DNA of 64,000 nt from positions 31,567 through 95,566 of the forward strand of contig JAFQTT010000011.1 of the NCBI GenBank assembly GCA_017408885.1, given 5' to 3'. Below, in pieces: positions 28,882-37,119 of the stretch (positions within the stretch are counted from its first letter, which is position 1; each line of letters begins with the position of its first letter). A program made the translations under genes and the position numbers. The notes below the pieces were generated by a model. The model was not told where the DNA came from. It worked only from the letters and a program-made list of their open reading frames with translations, and ran no database searches. Source of the stretch: Methanocorpusculum sp. (GTDB lineage Archaea > Halobacteriota > Methanomicrobia > Methanomicrobiales > Methanocorpusculaceae).

Positions 28882-29293
28882 CCAGAGTTATATTATAGGT
28901 AATCGTCTCTCCAGCTAAGGGGTGATTTCCGTCAACAATAATTTTTGTTGGTGTCACTTCTGCAACAATTACTCTGCATTTCTGTCCGAATACTTCGACA
29001 GGAATGATGTCTCCAACTGCGGGCTCTTTTTCAAGCTTCAGCTTCTTTCTCTTGATTGGAACGACAAGCTGTTTTTTGAACTTACCGTATGCCTTCTCAG
29101 GAGGCAGAACAACAGTTACAGTCTCTCCTTCCTCCTTTCCAATAAGCGCTTCTTCAAAGGCAGGGTTAATCTGCTTCTGCCCAAGAGTTATCTGAACAGG
29201 CTCACCTGCTGTAGTATCTTCAAATATTTCTCCGCCAGGCCTTATGCTTTGGAAGTGGAGAAGCAGTGTGTCATTATTTTCTGCTCCGGTCAT
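28850..29293 (-). CDS. FKBP-type peptidyl-prolyl isomerase (SlyD-like)
   Basis: A 147-residue protein without signal peptide. LLHFQSIRPGGEIFEDTTAG, ITLGQKQINPAFEEALIGKE and TVVLPPEKAYGKF match the archaeal short FKBP; the middle region (about 75-125, VGDIIPVEVFGQ) is the inserted chaperone flap, then VDGNHPLAGETITYNITL closes the FKBP domain. It catalyses proline isomerisation and acts as a folding chaperone. It converges with the helicase with a 32-bp coding overlap. Confidence 0.93.
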   Translation of the reverse strand: MTGAENNDTLLLHFQSIRPGGEIFEDTTAGEPVQITLGQKQINPAFEEALIGKEEGETVTVVLPPEKAYGKFKKQLVVPIKRKKLKLEKEPAVGDIIPVEVFGQKCRVIVAEVTPTKIIVDGNHPLAGETITYNITLVRNLSRTESP

Positions 29294-29373
29294 GTAAAAA
29301 TTATTTGTCCTCTCTGCATTTCAGTGTTTTGTAAACAGAATCACCTTATAGTTTGGTGTCAAATAGATATTAC

Positions 29374-30099
29374 ATGAATAGAATATGGTCTCCAGGCCTT
29401 CCTGAGCCTTCGGTCAGGACTGTTGCTGATATGGAAAATGTATTGGCTGTTCGTCCGTCCAATATGGATCCTGAAAAACCGCTCTACTATATGTATCGGG
29501 ATCTCTATAAGACTCATGGAGACCACACATGGCTTGAACGCCATCACCTTCGATATGATATTACGAGGATTCCGCCTGGAGTTATCAACGGAGAATACAC
29601 CAAAACCAAAGGACATTACCACCCGAAAAATCCTGCCGGAATCGCCTATCCAGAAGTATATGAGGTTCTTTCTGGCTATGCATTCTATCTTCTTCAGAAA
29701 GCTGACAGAAGTGATGTCATTGTTGTTCCTGCCCATGCAGGGGATGTTGTGTTAATCCCATCTGGATATGGACATGTGACAATCAATCCCGGACGCGAGG
29801 AGCTTATTATGGCAAACCTTGTATCCACTGACTTCTCTTCGGAGTATGGGGAAATCAATGAGATGCATGGTGCTGCATACTATTACATGAAAAAAGGAGG
29901 ATGGGTGCCGAATGAAAACTATGGAGATCCGATTCCAATCCACACACTTCTTCCATCTCCTATTCCGGAATTAGGTCTTGTTGCCGGACGTTCACTCTAT
30001 GATATGGTTGGAACGTCTGATACGCTTGATGTTATGAACCATCCGGAAAAGTTCCAGAACGAGATTGGTAAGTTCTGTGCAGAAAAAATCGGGTTGTAA
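29374..30099 (+). CDS. pgiA: cupin-type glucose-6-phosphate isomerase
   Basis: A 241-residue archaeal phosphoglucose isomerase. The metal-binding cupin motif is TKGHYHPKNPAGIAYPEVYE (about 85-104; His, His and Glu ligands), followed by SGYGHVTINPG near 130. It interconverts glucose-6-phosphate and fructose-6-phosphate. The frame opens at a GTG at 29353, but a TATA-like CTTATAG at 29344-29350 puts transcription start near 29372, so MNRIWSPGLPEP at 29374 is the start (leaderless). Normal length for the family. Confidence 0.92.
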   Translation: MNRIWSPGLPEPSVRTVADMENVLAVRPSNMDPEKPLYYMYRDLYKTHGDHTWLERHHLRYDITRIPPGVINGEYTKTKGHYHPKNPAGIAYPEVYEVLSGYAFYLLQKADRSDVIVVPAHAGDVVLIPSGYGHVTINPGREELIMANLVSTDFSSEYGEINEMHGAAYYYMKKGGWVPNENYGDPIPIHTLLPSPIPELGLVAGRSLYDMVGTSDTLDVMNHPEKFQNEIGKFCAEKIGL

Positions 30100-30140
30100 T
30101 ACCCGAATCTTTTTTATCATCACAGCGTCTATTTATTAGT

Positions 30141-31145
30141 ATGGCTAAGAAAAGACGATCGAAAAAATCACAGAGGCAGATAAAGAAAATTGTCAGCCTG
30201 TTTTTGGGTCTGATTGTTGTTATTGCTGTTGGATTTTTCGGTGTTGAGTATATGGGCGGCGAGAGTTCGCTTGTGCCGCTCGTTACTGATGAGAAGGCTT
30301 TCTCGATGCATGTAATCGACATGGGGCAGGGAGATTCTCTTCTTCTCTCAAAGGATGGAAAATATGCTTTAATTGATGCCGGAGAGACTATGTCTCCTGG
30401 TGAGCGTGAATCACGTGATGCAATCTTTGACTATCTTGATTCGCTTGGTGTGAAGAGATTGGAGTTCCTTCTCTTAACACATCAGGATTATGACCATATC
30501 GGTTCAGCAATTGATGTCCTAAAGAAGTATGATGTAGGTGTTGTTTATGACAACGGAGTTGAGCACACCTCAAAGACTTATGAGAACCTTATGACATACT
30601 TAGTCGAAGAGGATGTTAACTATAAGGTTGTAAGAGATGGTGATCGTATCTCTTCTCCATGGGGCGATGTCTATATTGAGGTGTTGTCTCCGCCTCAGGA
30701 TTTAATCTATGCAGGAAAGAAGCCGGATGTAAATGAAAACTCTATTGTCCTCAAAATCACCTACGGTGAAGTCACCTATCTCTTAACCGGAGATGCCGAG
30801 GACAAGGCTGAAGAGTACATATTATCGACTGCTGCAAATATTGATGCGGATATTTTAAAGGCAGGACATCACGGCAGTTCTTCGTCTTCGACAATGGATT
30901 TCCTCTACAGAGTAACACCTGATGTTGTTGTCATTAGCTGCGGTGAAGATAATGATTATGGTCACCCGCACATCGAGCCTCTCGAGAACTTTGCGAAGTT
31001 CACAACAGCAGATAAAATCTTTAGAACCGATATCGACGGTGATGTTGTTGTGACAACTGACGGTAAAGAGTACTCAGTTAAGGTCAGAAACAGTCCGCAC
31101 GATGCATCAAAGATTCTCATCTCCGGAAACGGGGTGAAGGTGTGA
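30141..31145 (+). CDS. ComEC-like metallo-beta-lactamase hydrolase, membrane-anchored
   Basis: A 334-residue protein with a basic N-terminus (KKRRSKKSQRQIKK), one membrane helix (about 17-38), then a hydrolase domain: MHVIDMGQGDSLLLS near 56, LLTHQDYDHIGS near 111, LLTGDAEDKAEEY near 214 and LKAGHHGSSSSS near 237. This is the extracytoplasmic ComEC/Rec2-type domain that trims DNA strands in bacteria; here there is no channel domain. It overlaps a DUF3006 gene by 4 bp, a frequent partner of these proteins. Substrate unknown. Confidence 0.88.
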   Translation: MAKKRRSKKSQRQIKKIVSLFLGLIVVIAVGFFGVEYMGGESSLVPLVTDEKAFSMHVIDMGQGDSLLLSKDGKYALIDAGETMSPGERESRDAIFDYLDSLGVKRLEFLLLTHQDYDHIGSAIDVLKKYDVGVVYDNGVEHTSKTYENLMTYLVEEDVNYKVVRDGDRISSPWGDVYIEVLSPPQDLIYAGKKPDVNENSIVLKITYGEVTYLLTGDAEDKAEEYILSTAANIDADILKAGHHGSSSSSTMDFLYRVTPDVVVISCGEDNDYGHPHIEPLENFAKFTTADKIFRTDIDGDVVVTTDGKEYSVKVRNSPHDASKILISGNGVKV

Positions 31146-31369
31146 AACTGTTTGTAACAGTGGATTCGATTGAGGGAAACCTCGCAAATCTCCTTCTTAG
31201 AAGAGAGAAGGATGAACGTCCGCTTGGTGTGTTTCCGCTCGAGACTCTGCCGGAAGGTGTTGAAGCAGGAGATATTCTCTCTCTGAAGTTCGAGGCTGAG
31301 CCTGAGGAAACAGAGGCTGCACGAAAGCGTGTTTCTGAGATTCGGAAAAAACTGCTGGAAAGGCAGTAA
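31142..31369 (+). CDS. DUF3006-family protein
   Basis: A 75-residue protein: KLFVTVDSIEGNLANLLLRR, FPLETLPEGVEAGDILSLKF, then a charged helix. It fits DUF3006, a small beta-rich family encoded beside ComEC-like hydrolases, as here with a 4-bp overlap. No function is established. Confidence 0.8.
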   Translation: MKLFVTVDSIEGNLANLLLRREKDERPLGVFPLETLPEGVEAGDILSLKFEAEPEETEAARKRVSEIRKKLLERQ

Positions 31370-31773
31370 ATCTATTTTTTAATCATGAGTGAAAAGAGAA
31401 TAGAGTACTACTGAATAGACCTGAAGAAAATGATGCGTGCCATAACGTCTCATTGTTTTCTCACTTTCTATCTCTCCAAACTCACCTGTGAGATGTCTCG
31501 CACACATTCGCGCGTTTTGTAAATTTACTCCAAATCTATTGCACACATATCAAAAATCAGTTCAACAAACCAACTCAAAACCCGCATATCATCCACATTT
31601 TCAAAAAGTGTCAAATAATTGACCGATATCAGCTTCGCTTCATGTCGAACAAAACCCATCATAATCCTATCTAAAACCCCCAAAATAACCAAATAAATCA
31701 CATTAATTCGTCAATTGGCGCAAAATCACGCCGAAAGACTATTTAACACCACTATCGAACACTTTTTAGAAAT
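31370..31773. other. 404-bp intergenic region before the first acyl-CoA ligase
   Basis: AT-rich, no supported gene. A nine-codon open frame (MSEKRIEYY, 31385-31414) has no other support. The right part holds a promoter that is duplicated before the second ligase gene: box A TTCGCTTCATGTCGAA (31634-31649, TTCG-N8-CGAA palindrome), box B TTCGTCAATTGGCGCAAAA (31707-31725), BRE CGAAAG (31732-31737) and TATA-like ACTATTTAA (31738-31746). Confidence 0.7.
31707..31746 (+). promoter_or_regulatory. promoter of acyl-CoA ligase 1 with conserved upstream box
   Basis: Box B (TTCGTCAATTGGCGCAAAA), BRE CGAAAG and TATA-like ACTATTTAA. CGAAAG begins exactly 42 bp before the ATG at 31774. Box B and BRE are nearly unchanged before the paralogue although the surrounding spacer has diverged, marking them as functional. 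Confidence 0.75.
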
Positions 31774-33462
31774 ATGTCTTCAACATCCCAGAAACCATTA
31801 ATTCGCGGCCTCACATATCCTGACCACGTCCAAAACTCACTCTACAGCATGTTCGAATATGGAATGTCACGCGTTGGAAAAAATGCCGAAGCATACCAGT
31901 ACTTCTCAAACAAAGTCACCTACGGACAGCTCATGGATGACATCCACGCATGCGCAGCAGGACTTCTCGAACTTGGCGTCAAAAAAGGAGACTTTGTCAC
32001 AATCTGCCTCCCAAACATCCCGCAGTGTGTAATCGCCCTCTACGCAGTAAACCGCATTGGCGCAGTATGCAACCTCGTACACCCGTTATCAACCAAAACC
32101 GAAATCGAAAAAGCAGTAAACCTAACAGAAAGCCGCTTTGCATTTACATTCGAACTAAACGAAGGACACTTCGATGGACTTTGCAAAACACTCATCCGAT
32201 GTAAAACCTCAGAGTACTTCCCAAAAAACCCCAAAGGGTTCATAATGAAAACCGCATACAACTTCTCTGTCAGAAAAGCAAAACGTACTGATGGGGCTGT
32301 CCTCTGGTCTTCTCTAATCTCATCCGGCAGAAAATCACTCGCCAAAAAACCACTCCCGAAAAACACCGTCAAACCATCCGACACAGCAGCACTCATGTAC
32401 ACCGGAGGAACAACAGGAGATGCAAAAGGCGTTATACTCACAAATGAAGCATTCAACTTCACAACCTCAAGCCTTGTCCTGATGAAAATCGAAAACCAGT
32501 GTCATGAAGGAGGAGCATTCCTCTCAATCCTGCCGGTTTTCCATGCCTTTGGAATGGTCGCAAGCGTACATGCCCCGCTTTCCTGTGGAATGCGCATGGT
32601 TCTCTCACCCAGATTTGATCCAAAAGACTGTGCAAATCTGGTCTTAAAAGAGAAAATAGAAATCATCGCCGGAGTTCCAGCCATGTATGAGCGCATGTAC
32701 CCGCTGCTTAAAGGACATGATCTCTCCTTTGTAGTTCACGCAGTAGCCGGAGGAGACCTTGTATCATCTGATCTCATGAAAAGATACAACGAAATCTTAG
32801 ACAGCAGCAGCGGAGGCGCCTCATTCCTTCCGGGATATGGTTTAACCGAAGCCTGCGGACCAGTATGTCTTGCATCCCGCAGTGAAACCGAACTAAAGGA
32901 AGGCGCACTTGGAAAACCGCTCACAGGTATTGAGATGTGCATTGTAGAACCCGGAACCACCAAAGTCATCGCAGATACAGAAGAAGGTGAGCTTTGCTTC
33001 TTCGGCAGATCATTAATGGGCGGATACTACAAAAACGAAAAAGCAACAGCAGATGTCATGCGAAAGCACAAAGACGGCAAAACCTGGCTGCACACAGGTG
33101 ACATCGTAACACTTGATGAAGACAGAAACATCATCTTCAAATCCCGCTACAAGAGAATGGTCAAAGTCAACGGATACAATGTTTACCCGACAATTATCGA
33201 AAACACAATGGAAAAGTGTCCATTAATCTCTGAGGCCTGCGCTGTTGCTGCTCCCTGGAAAACTGACAAGAAGATTAAGCTTTATGTAACACTTTCTGAC
33301 GAGAACGCAGACGAGGAAAAAGCCAGGGAAGAAATCATGGCCTACGCAAAGGCAAACTTAAACCACTGGAGCTGTCCGTTTGCTGTTGCAGTCCTAAAGG
33401 AGATGCCGAGAACAAAGATGAACAAAAAAGACTACAAAGTCTTAGAGTCATCTGACGAATAA
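31774..33462 (+). CDS. AMP-forming acyl-CoA synthetase-like ligase 1
   Basis: A 562-residue adenylate-forming enzyme. ALMYTGGTTGDAKGVILTNE near 207 is the P-loop-like motif; GYGLTEACGP near 354, WLHTGDIVTLDEDRNIIFKS near 444 and the C-terminal KMNKKDYK near 550 (catalytic lysine) are all present. It should activate a carboxylate (probably an acyl chain) to acyl-AMP and acyl-CoA. No neighbouring gene tells the substrate. The 3' 440 bp are almost identical to those of the next gene, while the first three quarters have clearly diverged. Confidence 0.88.
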   Translation: MSSTSQKPLIRGLTYPDHVQNSLYSMFEYGMSRVGKNAEAYQYFSNKVTYGQLMDDIHACAAGLLELGVKKGDFVTICLPNIPQCVIALYAVNRIGAVCNLVHPLSTKTEIEKAVNLTESRFAFTFELNEGHFDGLCKTLIRCKTSEYFPKNPKGFIMKTAYNFSVRKAKRTDGAVLWSSLISSGRKSLAKKPLPKNTVKPSDTAALMYTGGTTGDAKGVILTNEAFNFTTSSLVLMKIENQCHEGGAFLSILPVFHAFGMVASVHAPLSCGMRMVLSPRFDPKDCANLVLKEKIEIIAGVPAMYERMYPLLKGHDLSFVVHAVAGGDLVSSDLMKRYNEILDSSSGGASFLPGYGLTEACGPVCLASRSETELKEGALGKPLTGIEMCIVEPGTTKVIADTEEGELCFFGRSLMGGYYKNEKATADVMRKHKDGKTWLHTGDIVTLDEDRNIIFKSRYKRMVKVNGYNVYPTIIENTMEKCPLISEACAVAAPWKTDKKIKLYVTLSDENADEEKAREEIMAYAKANLNHWSCPFAVAVLKEMPRTKMNKKDYKVLESSDE

Positions 33463-33588
33463 CTCCTTTTTTTCTGCGCGGCAGATATATCTGCTTAATT
33501 CTCTGCCAATCGTTCAATTCAGTTGAGTGATTTGCCATGCATATTTGTCATAAATTTGCAAAGTGTCTGATATGCGGGTGAATTAGAG

Positions 33589-33702
33589 TTCGCCTCATGT
33601 CGAAAAATACCCTGTATGCATCTGAAACTTGTGGTCGAAAACAGATGGATATTTACTCATTTCTTCGTCAATTAGCGCAAAATCGAGACGAAAGAGTATT
33701 TA
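33589..33702 (+). promoter_or_regulatory. promoter of acyl-CoA ligase 2, duplicate of ligase 1 promoter
   Basis: Box A TTCGCCTCATGTCGAA at 33589-33604, box B TTCGTCAATTAGCGCAAAA at 33664-33682, BRE CGAAAG at 33689-33694 and TATA-like AGTATTTA at 33695-33702. CGAAAG is 42 bp before the ATG at 33731, the same distance as in ligase 1; this decides the start of ligase 2. Confidence 0.75.
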
Positions 33703-33730
33703 TCTCAACTAACGAACACAAATGATAATT

Positions 33731-35410
33731 ATGTCACAGTCTCTTTCTTCCTGCATCACAGGCTTATCTTATCCGGCAAACATCCAGCGATCTCTCTATT
33801 CCATGTTCGAGTACGGATACTCACGTGCCGGAAGAGACACAGAGGCAATCTACTACTTCGGAAACAGGATTTCGTATGGAAAACTAATGGACGATGTAAA
33901 TGCTTTCGCTGCAGGGCTTGTGAATCTCGGCGTAAAGAAAGGAGACTTTGTGACAATTTGTCTTCCAAACATGCCGCAGTGCGTAATTGCTGTCTATGCC
34001 GTAAACAGGCTTGGCGCAATATGCAACCTGGTACATCCGCTCTCTACCGAGAAGGAAATTCAGGATGCAGTACGTCTCTGCGACAGTAAAATCGTTTTGA
34101 CCTTCGAACTCAATGAAGGATTCGCAGAAGGACTTGGTGCAAAAATTATCCGCTGCAAAACACCTTTATTCTTCCCGAAAAGTCCGAAAGGACTTATCAT
34201 GAAGACCGTCTACAACCGCACGGTAAGAAACGCAAAGCGTGCAGCAGACGTTCTTCTCTTCGAGGATGTTGCAGCAGACGGATATAAGTCCAAAACTCCT
34301 CTCCCAATGGACACCATGCAGTATGACGATACTGCTGCTGTCATGTACACTGGAGGAACAACAGGTGATGCCAAAGGAGTTCTGCTCTCCAACGGAGCAT
34401 TCAACATTACAACATCTGCTCTTATCATGCAGAAGGTCGAAGGCCGCTGTCATAAAAACGGGGCTTTTCTGACAGTGCTTCCTGTCTTCCATGCATTCGG
34501 TCTTGCCATCTGTATTCATGCCCCTCTTTCGTGCGGTATGCGCATGATTTTAGCACCGAGATTTGTACCAAAGGACTGTGCAAACCTGGTTCTGAAAGAA
34601 AAAATCGAAATCTTAGCAGGCGTTCCTGCAATGTATGAGCGTATGTATCCGCTGCTTAAAGGACATGACCTCTCATTTATCGAGCACATTGTTTGCGGAG
34701 GAGATCTTGTATCATCTGATCTGGTTGACAGATACAATGAAATTCTCGACCGCAAAAACGGCGGCGCTTCATTCCTCCCGGGTTACGGTTTAACCGAGTG
34801 CGGAGGAGCATGTATCCTGGTGGATGAAGACAGAGCTGAGATTCCTGAAGGATGCGTTGGAAAGCCGGTAAACGGTCTTGAGATGTGTCTGGTAGAGCCT
34901 GGAACCACAAAAGTCATCGCAGACACTGAAGAAGGAGAGCTTTGTCTTTTAGGCGGCTCGATTATGACCGGCTACTACAAAAACGAAAAGGCAACAGCAG
35001 ATGTCATGCGAAAGCACAAAGACGGCAGAATCTGGCTGCACACAGGAGACATCGTAACTTTTGATGAAGGCAGAAACATCATCTTCAAGTCCCGCTACAA
35101 AAGAATGGTCAAAGTCAACGGATACAATGTTTACCCGACAATCATCGAAAACACAATGGAGAAGTGTCCGTTAATCTCCGAGGCCTGTGCTGTTGCTGCT
35201 CCATGGAAGACTGACAAGAAGATTAAACTCTACGTAACCCTCAAAGATCAAAAAGCCAATGAGGAAAAAGCCAGGGAAGAAATCATGGCCTACGCAAAAG
35301 CAAACTTAAACCACTGGAGCTGTCCGTTTGCTGTTGCAGTCCTAAAGGAGATGCCGAGAACAAAGATGAACAAAAAAGACTACAAGGTCTTAGAGTCATC
35401 TGACGAATAA
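33731..35410 (+). CDS. AMP-forming acyl-CoA synthetase-like ligase 2
   Basis: A 559-residue paralogue of the preceding ligase with the same motifs (AVMYTGGTTGDAKGVLLSNG, GYGLTECGGA, WLHTGDIVTFDEGRNIIF, KMNKKDYK). An ATG three codons upstream (33722) is possible, but MSQSLSSCITGLSYP at 33731 aligns with the start of ligase 1 and keeps the promoter distance. Residues before about 415 differ at many places from ligase 1; the last about 130 residues are nearly identical. Substrate unknown; having two copies suggests different acyl specificity or dosage. Confidence 0.87.
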   Translation: MSQSLSSCITGLSYPANIQRSLYSMFEYGYSRAGRDTEAIYYFGNRISYGKLMDDVNAFAAGLVNLGVKKGDFVTICLPNMPQCVIAVYAVNRLGAICNLVHPLSTEKEIQDAVRLCDSKIVLTFELNEGFAEGLGAKIIRCKTPLFFPKSPKGLIMKTVYNRTVRNAKRAADVLLFEDVAADGYKSKTPLPMDTMQYDDTAAVMYTGGTTGDAKGVLLSNGAFNITTSALIMQKVEGRCHKNGAFLTVLPVFHAFGLAICIHAPLSCGMRMILAPRFVPKDCANLVLKEKIEILAGVPAMYERMYPLLKGHDLSFIEHIVCGGDLVSSDLVDRYNEILDRKNGGASFLPGYGLTECGGACILVDEDRAEIPEGCVGKPVNGLEMCLVEPGTTKVIADTEEGELCLLGGSIMTGYYKNEKATADVMRKHKDGRIWLHTGDIVTFDEGRNIIFKSRYKRMVKVNGYNVYPTIIENTMEKCPLISEACAVAAPWKTDKKIKLYVTLKDQKANEEKAREEIMAYAKANLNHWSCPFAVAVLKEMPRTKMNKKDYKVLESSDE

Positions 35411-35432
35411 CATTACTTTTTTCGAAAAAAGA

Positions 35433-35885
35433 TTATCGGGAAATTTCCCTGATATGTTTGTCTGTTTTTTTAACAAGCTCCTCTTCGCCTGCCAGGTCTG
35501 CAACGCTTCTGACAGCTTCGAGCAGGTGCACAGAATCTTCGAGGAAACTTAAGATATCGGCCGGGAACAGTTCGATTCCGTACTCATCAATCAGATGGCG
35601 TGAAATCTCCTTGTGGTTTAAGCCAAGTTCTCTCAGCTCCAGGAGACATACAACAAACTTTCTCTCCGGACATCCGCAAAGAGGCGAGTCGCGGCATTTA
35701 CAGTCCAGAAAGTCCTTGAAGAACCGCATGACCTGATCACGTGTTCCAGGGTCCAAGCCGTCGATGTTCATCGAACCTGAGATTGCCTCAAGGTTTGCAG
35801 GATGGAATGCTGCATCAGGCAGCCTGTATCCTGCAGCACGCTGGAGTTTTTTTATGTAGCGGAATCTTGCGCGTCCCGCAATCAC
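35433..35885 (-). CDS. cysteine-motif protein resembling archaeal SF2-helicase C-terminal domains
   Basis: A 150-residue protein: RARFRYIKKLQRAAGYRLPD, DAAFHPANLEAISGS, a cysteine cluster CKCRDSPLCGCPERK near 63-77 that could bind metal, then GLNHKEISRHLIDEYGIELF. From memory this resembles the C-terminal region of archaea-specific superfamily 2 helicases (COG1202), but here it is free-standing. It overlaps the upstream gene by 4 bp. Function unknown; the resemblance needs a profile search. Confidence 0.6.
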   Translation of the reverse strand: MIAGRARFRYIKKLQRAAGYRLPDAAFHPANLEAISGSMNIDGLDPGTRDQVMRFFKDFLDCKCRDSPLCGCPERKFVVCLLELRELGLNHKEISRHLIDEYGIELFPADILSFLEDSVHLLEAVRSVADLAGEEELVKKTDKHIREISR

Positions 35886-36523
35886 GCTGCTTCTCCGCCG
35901 ACCTCGTCAAAGTCCTTTAAGGACTTCATAGCATCAGCAATACGCTCGACTTCCACGAGCCACTCATCAAAGAGCGTTGGATCATCTGTGTCCTTGACAT
36001 ATTTACCGCAGCAGGATGCGCCGTTGATTACAGCAGAACCGATAGAAGATGCAAGTTCTAATGCCTTCTCCGGATCGTCATCGACAACCTTTCTTCCGTC
36101 CTTTACAAGATTCTTGACTTCGGTTGCTTCTGGATAATCTGCCTCGAGATATTTCTGGGCGGCAGTGAAGAGCACCATCATGGAAATCTGCATCGAGGCG
36201 ATAATCTCGCTGACCTCTTCATCTGCGACCTCTCCCATGATAATGGCTTCCACATCAGCAATCTTTTTGCGCGCCTCTTCCAGAGTAAAGCGCTCATTCT
36301 GGTATAAACGGATAATTTTGATGACAGCAAGCGTAATATCATCAGATAAGCCGTCTAAGATTCTGAATCCTTCCGGCATATCCTCGGAATCCGGATCTCC
36401 TTCCCAGTCAGCTTCCTTTAAGGTACGAAGCCAGTTCTCCCAGCGTTCCTGGTTGTAGAATATATAGAACAGCTTTGGAGCCTCTTCCGGCTCGCTGCTT
36501 TTCTTGCTTTTCTTCGCAGCCAT
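35882..36523 (-). CDS. conserved archaeal hypothetical protein (DUF2150-like)
   Basis: A 213-residue, mostly helical, acidic protein starting MAAKKSKKSSEPEEAPKLFY. Segments FYNQERWENWLRTLKEADWE, LYQNERFTLEEARKKIADVE and LFDEWLVEVERIADAMKSL are visible. I believe it belongs to the archaeal family DUF2150, with moderate certainty. No membrane segments or catalytic motif. The stop overlaps the start of the cysteine-motif gene, so the pair is likely co-translated. Confidence 0.65.
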   Translation of the reverse strand: MAAKKSKKSSEPEEAPKLFYIFYNQERWENWLRTLKEADWEGDPDSEDMPEGFRILDGLSDDITLAVIKIIRLYQNERFTLEEARKKIADVEAIIMGEVADEEVSEIIASMQISMMVLFTAAQKYLEADYPEATEVKNLVKDGRKVVDDDPEKALELASSIGSAVINGASCCGKYVKDTDDPTLFDEWLVEVERIADAMKSLKDFDEVGGEAA

Positions 36524-36624
36524 GTATATACTACTTTAGGACTTTTTATATTAAAAAGGCTCGTAAAGCTGCCTATGTCTAAAGAGAGTGAAGGTAAAAA
36601 AAGAAGGATACCCTTTACGGGTAC

Positions 36625-37029
36625 TTATGCGATTTTGTTTCCTGCGTTTGCTCCAGGCATGCAGGTGAAAATTTCCTTGACAGAGATTACAACAAGGTCG
36701 TGGCACGGGTATGCTCCAGGCTTCTTTGCCTCAAGCATGTCACGCATCTTCTGGTGCTCTTCAGTATCCTTCATGATTTCTGCGGTTCCCTTGAGCTGGA
36801 AACAGTTTCCAAGGTCGCGGCTCCAGACAAGAACGGAGACCTGCGGGTTCTCGAGGATGTTTGCCATTGTCTTGTTCATGAAGTTGTTGGCGATTAAGAT
36901 TTTGTCATCCTCGACTAAAACTGCACCCATTGGTGCAACGTTTGGGACTCCTGCCTTGGATGCAGTTGCTAAATGAAGAACACCGACCTTTGCCATCTGT
37001 TCTTTAAGTTCTGGAGTAATTAATGCCAT
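36625..37029 (-). CDS. pyridoxamine 5'-phosphate oxidase-family protein
   Basis: A 134-residue split-barrel flavin-binding protein: LKEQMAKVGVLHLATASKAG, VPNVAPMGAVLVEDDKILIA near 29, NPQVSVLVW near 62 and GTAEIMKDTEEHQ near 79. Such proteins bind FMN or F420. Single gene with TATA-like TAATATAC about 12-18 bp before its ATG. Divergent to glnA. Substrate unknown. Confidence 0.85.
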   Translation of the reverse strand: MALITPELKEQMAKVGVLHLATASKAGVPNVAPMGAVLVEDDKILIANNFMNKTMANILENPQVSVLVWSRDLGNCFQLKGTAEIMKDTEEHQKMRDMLEAKKPGAYPCHDLVVISVKEIFTCMPGANAGNKIA

Positions 37030-37078
37030 ACTTGTATATTAGATTGGATACATCATTAAGATTCCCGAAATTGTACAG

Positions 37079-37098
37079 TGAGTAAGAGTTTATACTCA
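37079..37098 (+). promoter_or_regulatory. palindrome over the glnA TATA box
   Basis: TGAGTA (37079-37084), eight bases, TACTCA (37093-37098): a perfect 6-bp inverted repeat. The TATA-like TTTATA (37089-37094) lies inside it, 26-31 bp before the glnA ATG at 37120. The position fits a repressor site; methanogen glnA is often repressed by NrpR, whose known operators have a different sequence, so the regulator is open. Confidence 0.55.
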
Positions 37099-37119
37099 TG
37101 CGGTAAATATAATAGTACT

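Noticed and set aside
37043..37050. ATTGGATA as a fifth member of the TGYCCAAT promoter group
   Set aside because: It lies only 14 bp from the start codon of the flavin-binding gene, not at the 33-35 bp spacing of the four others.
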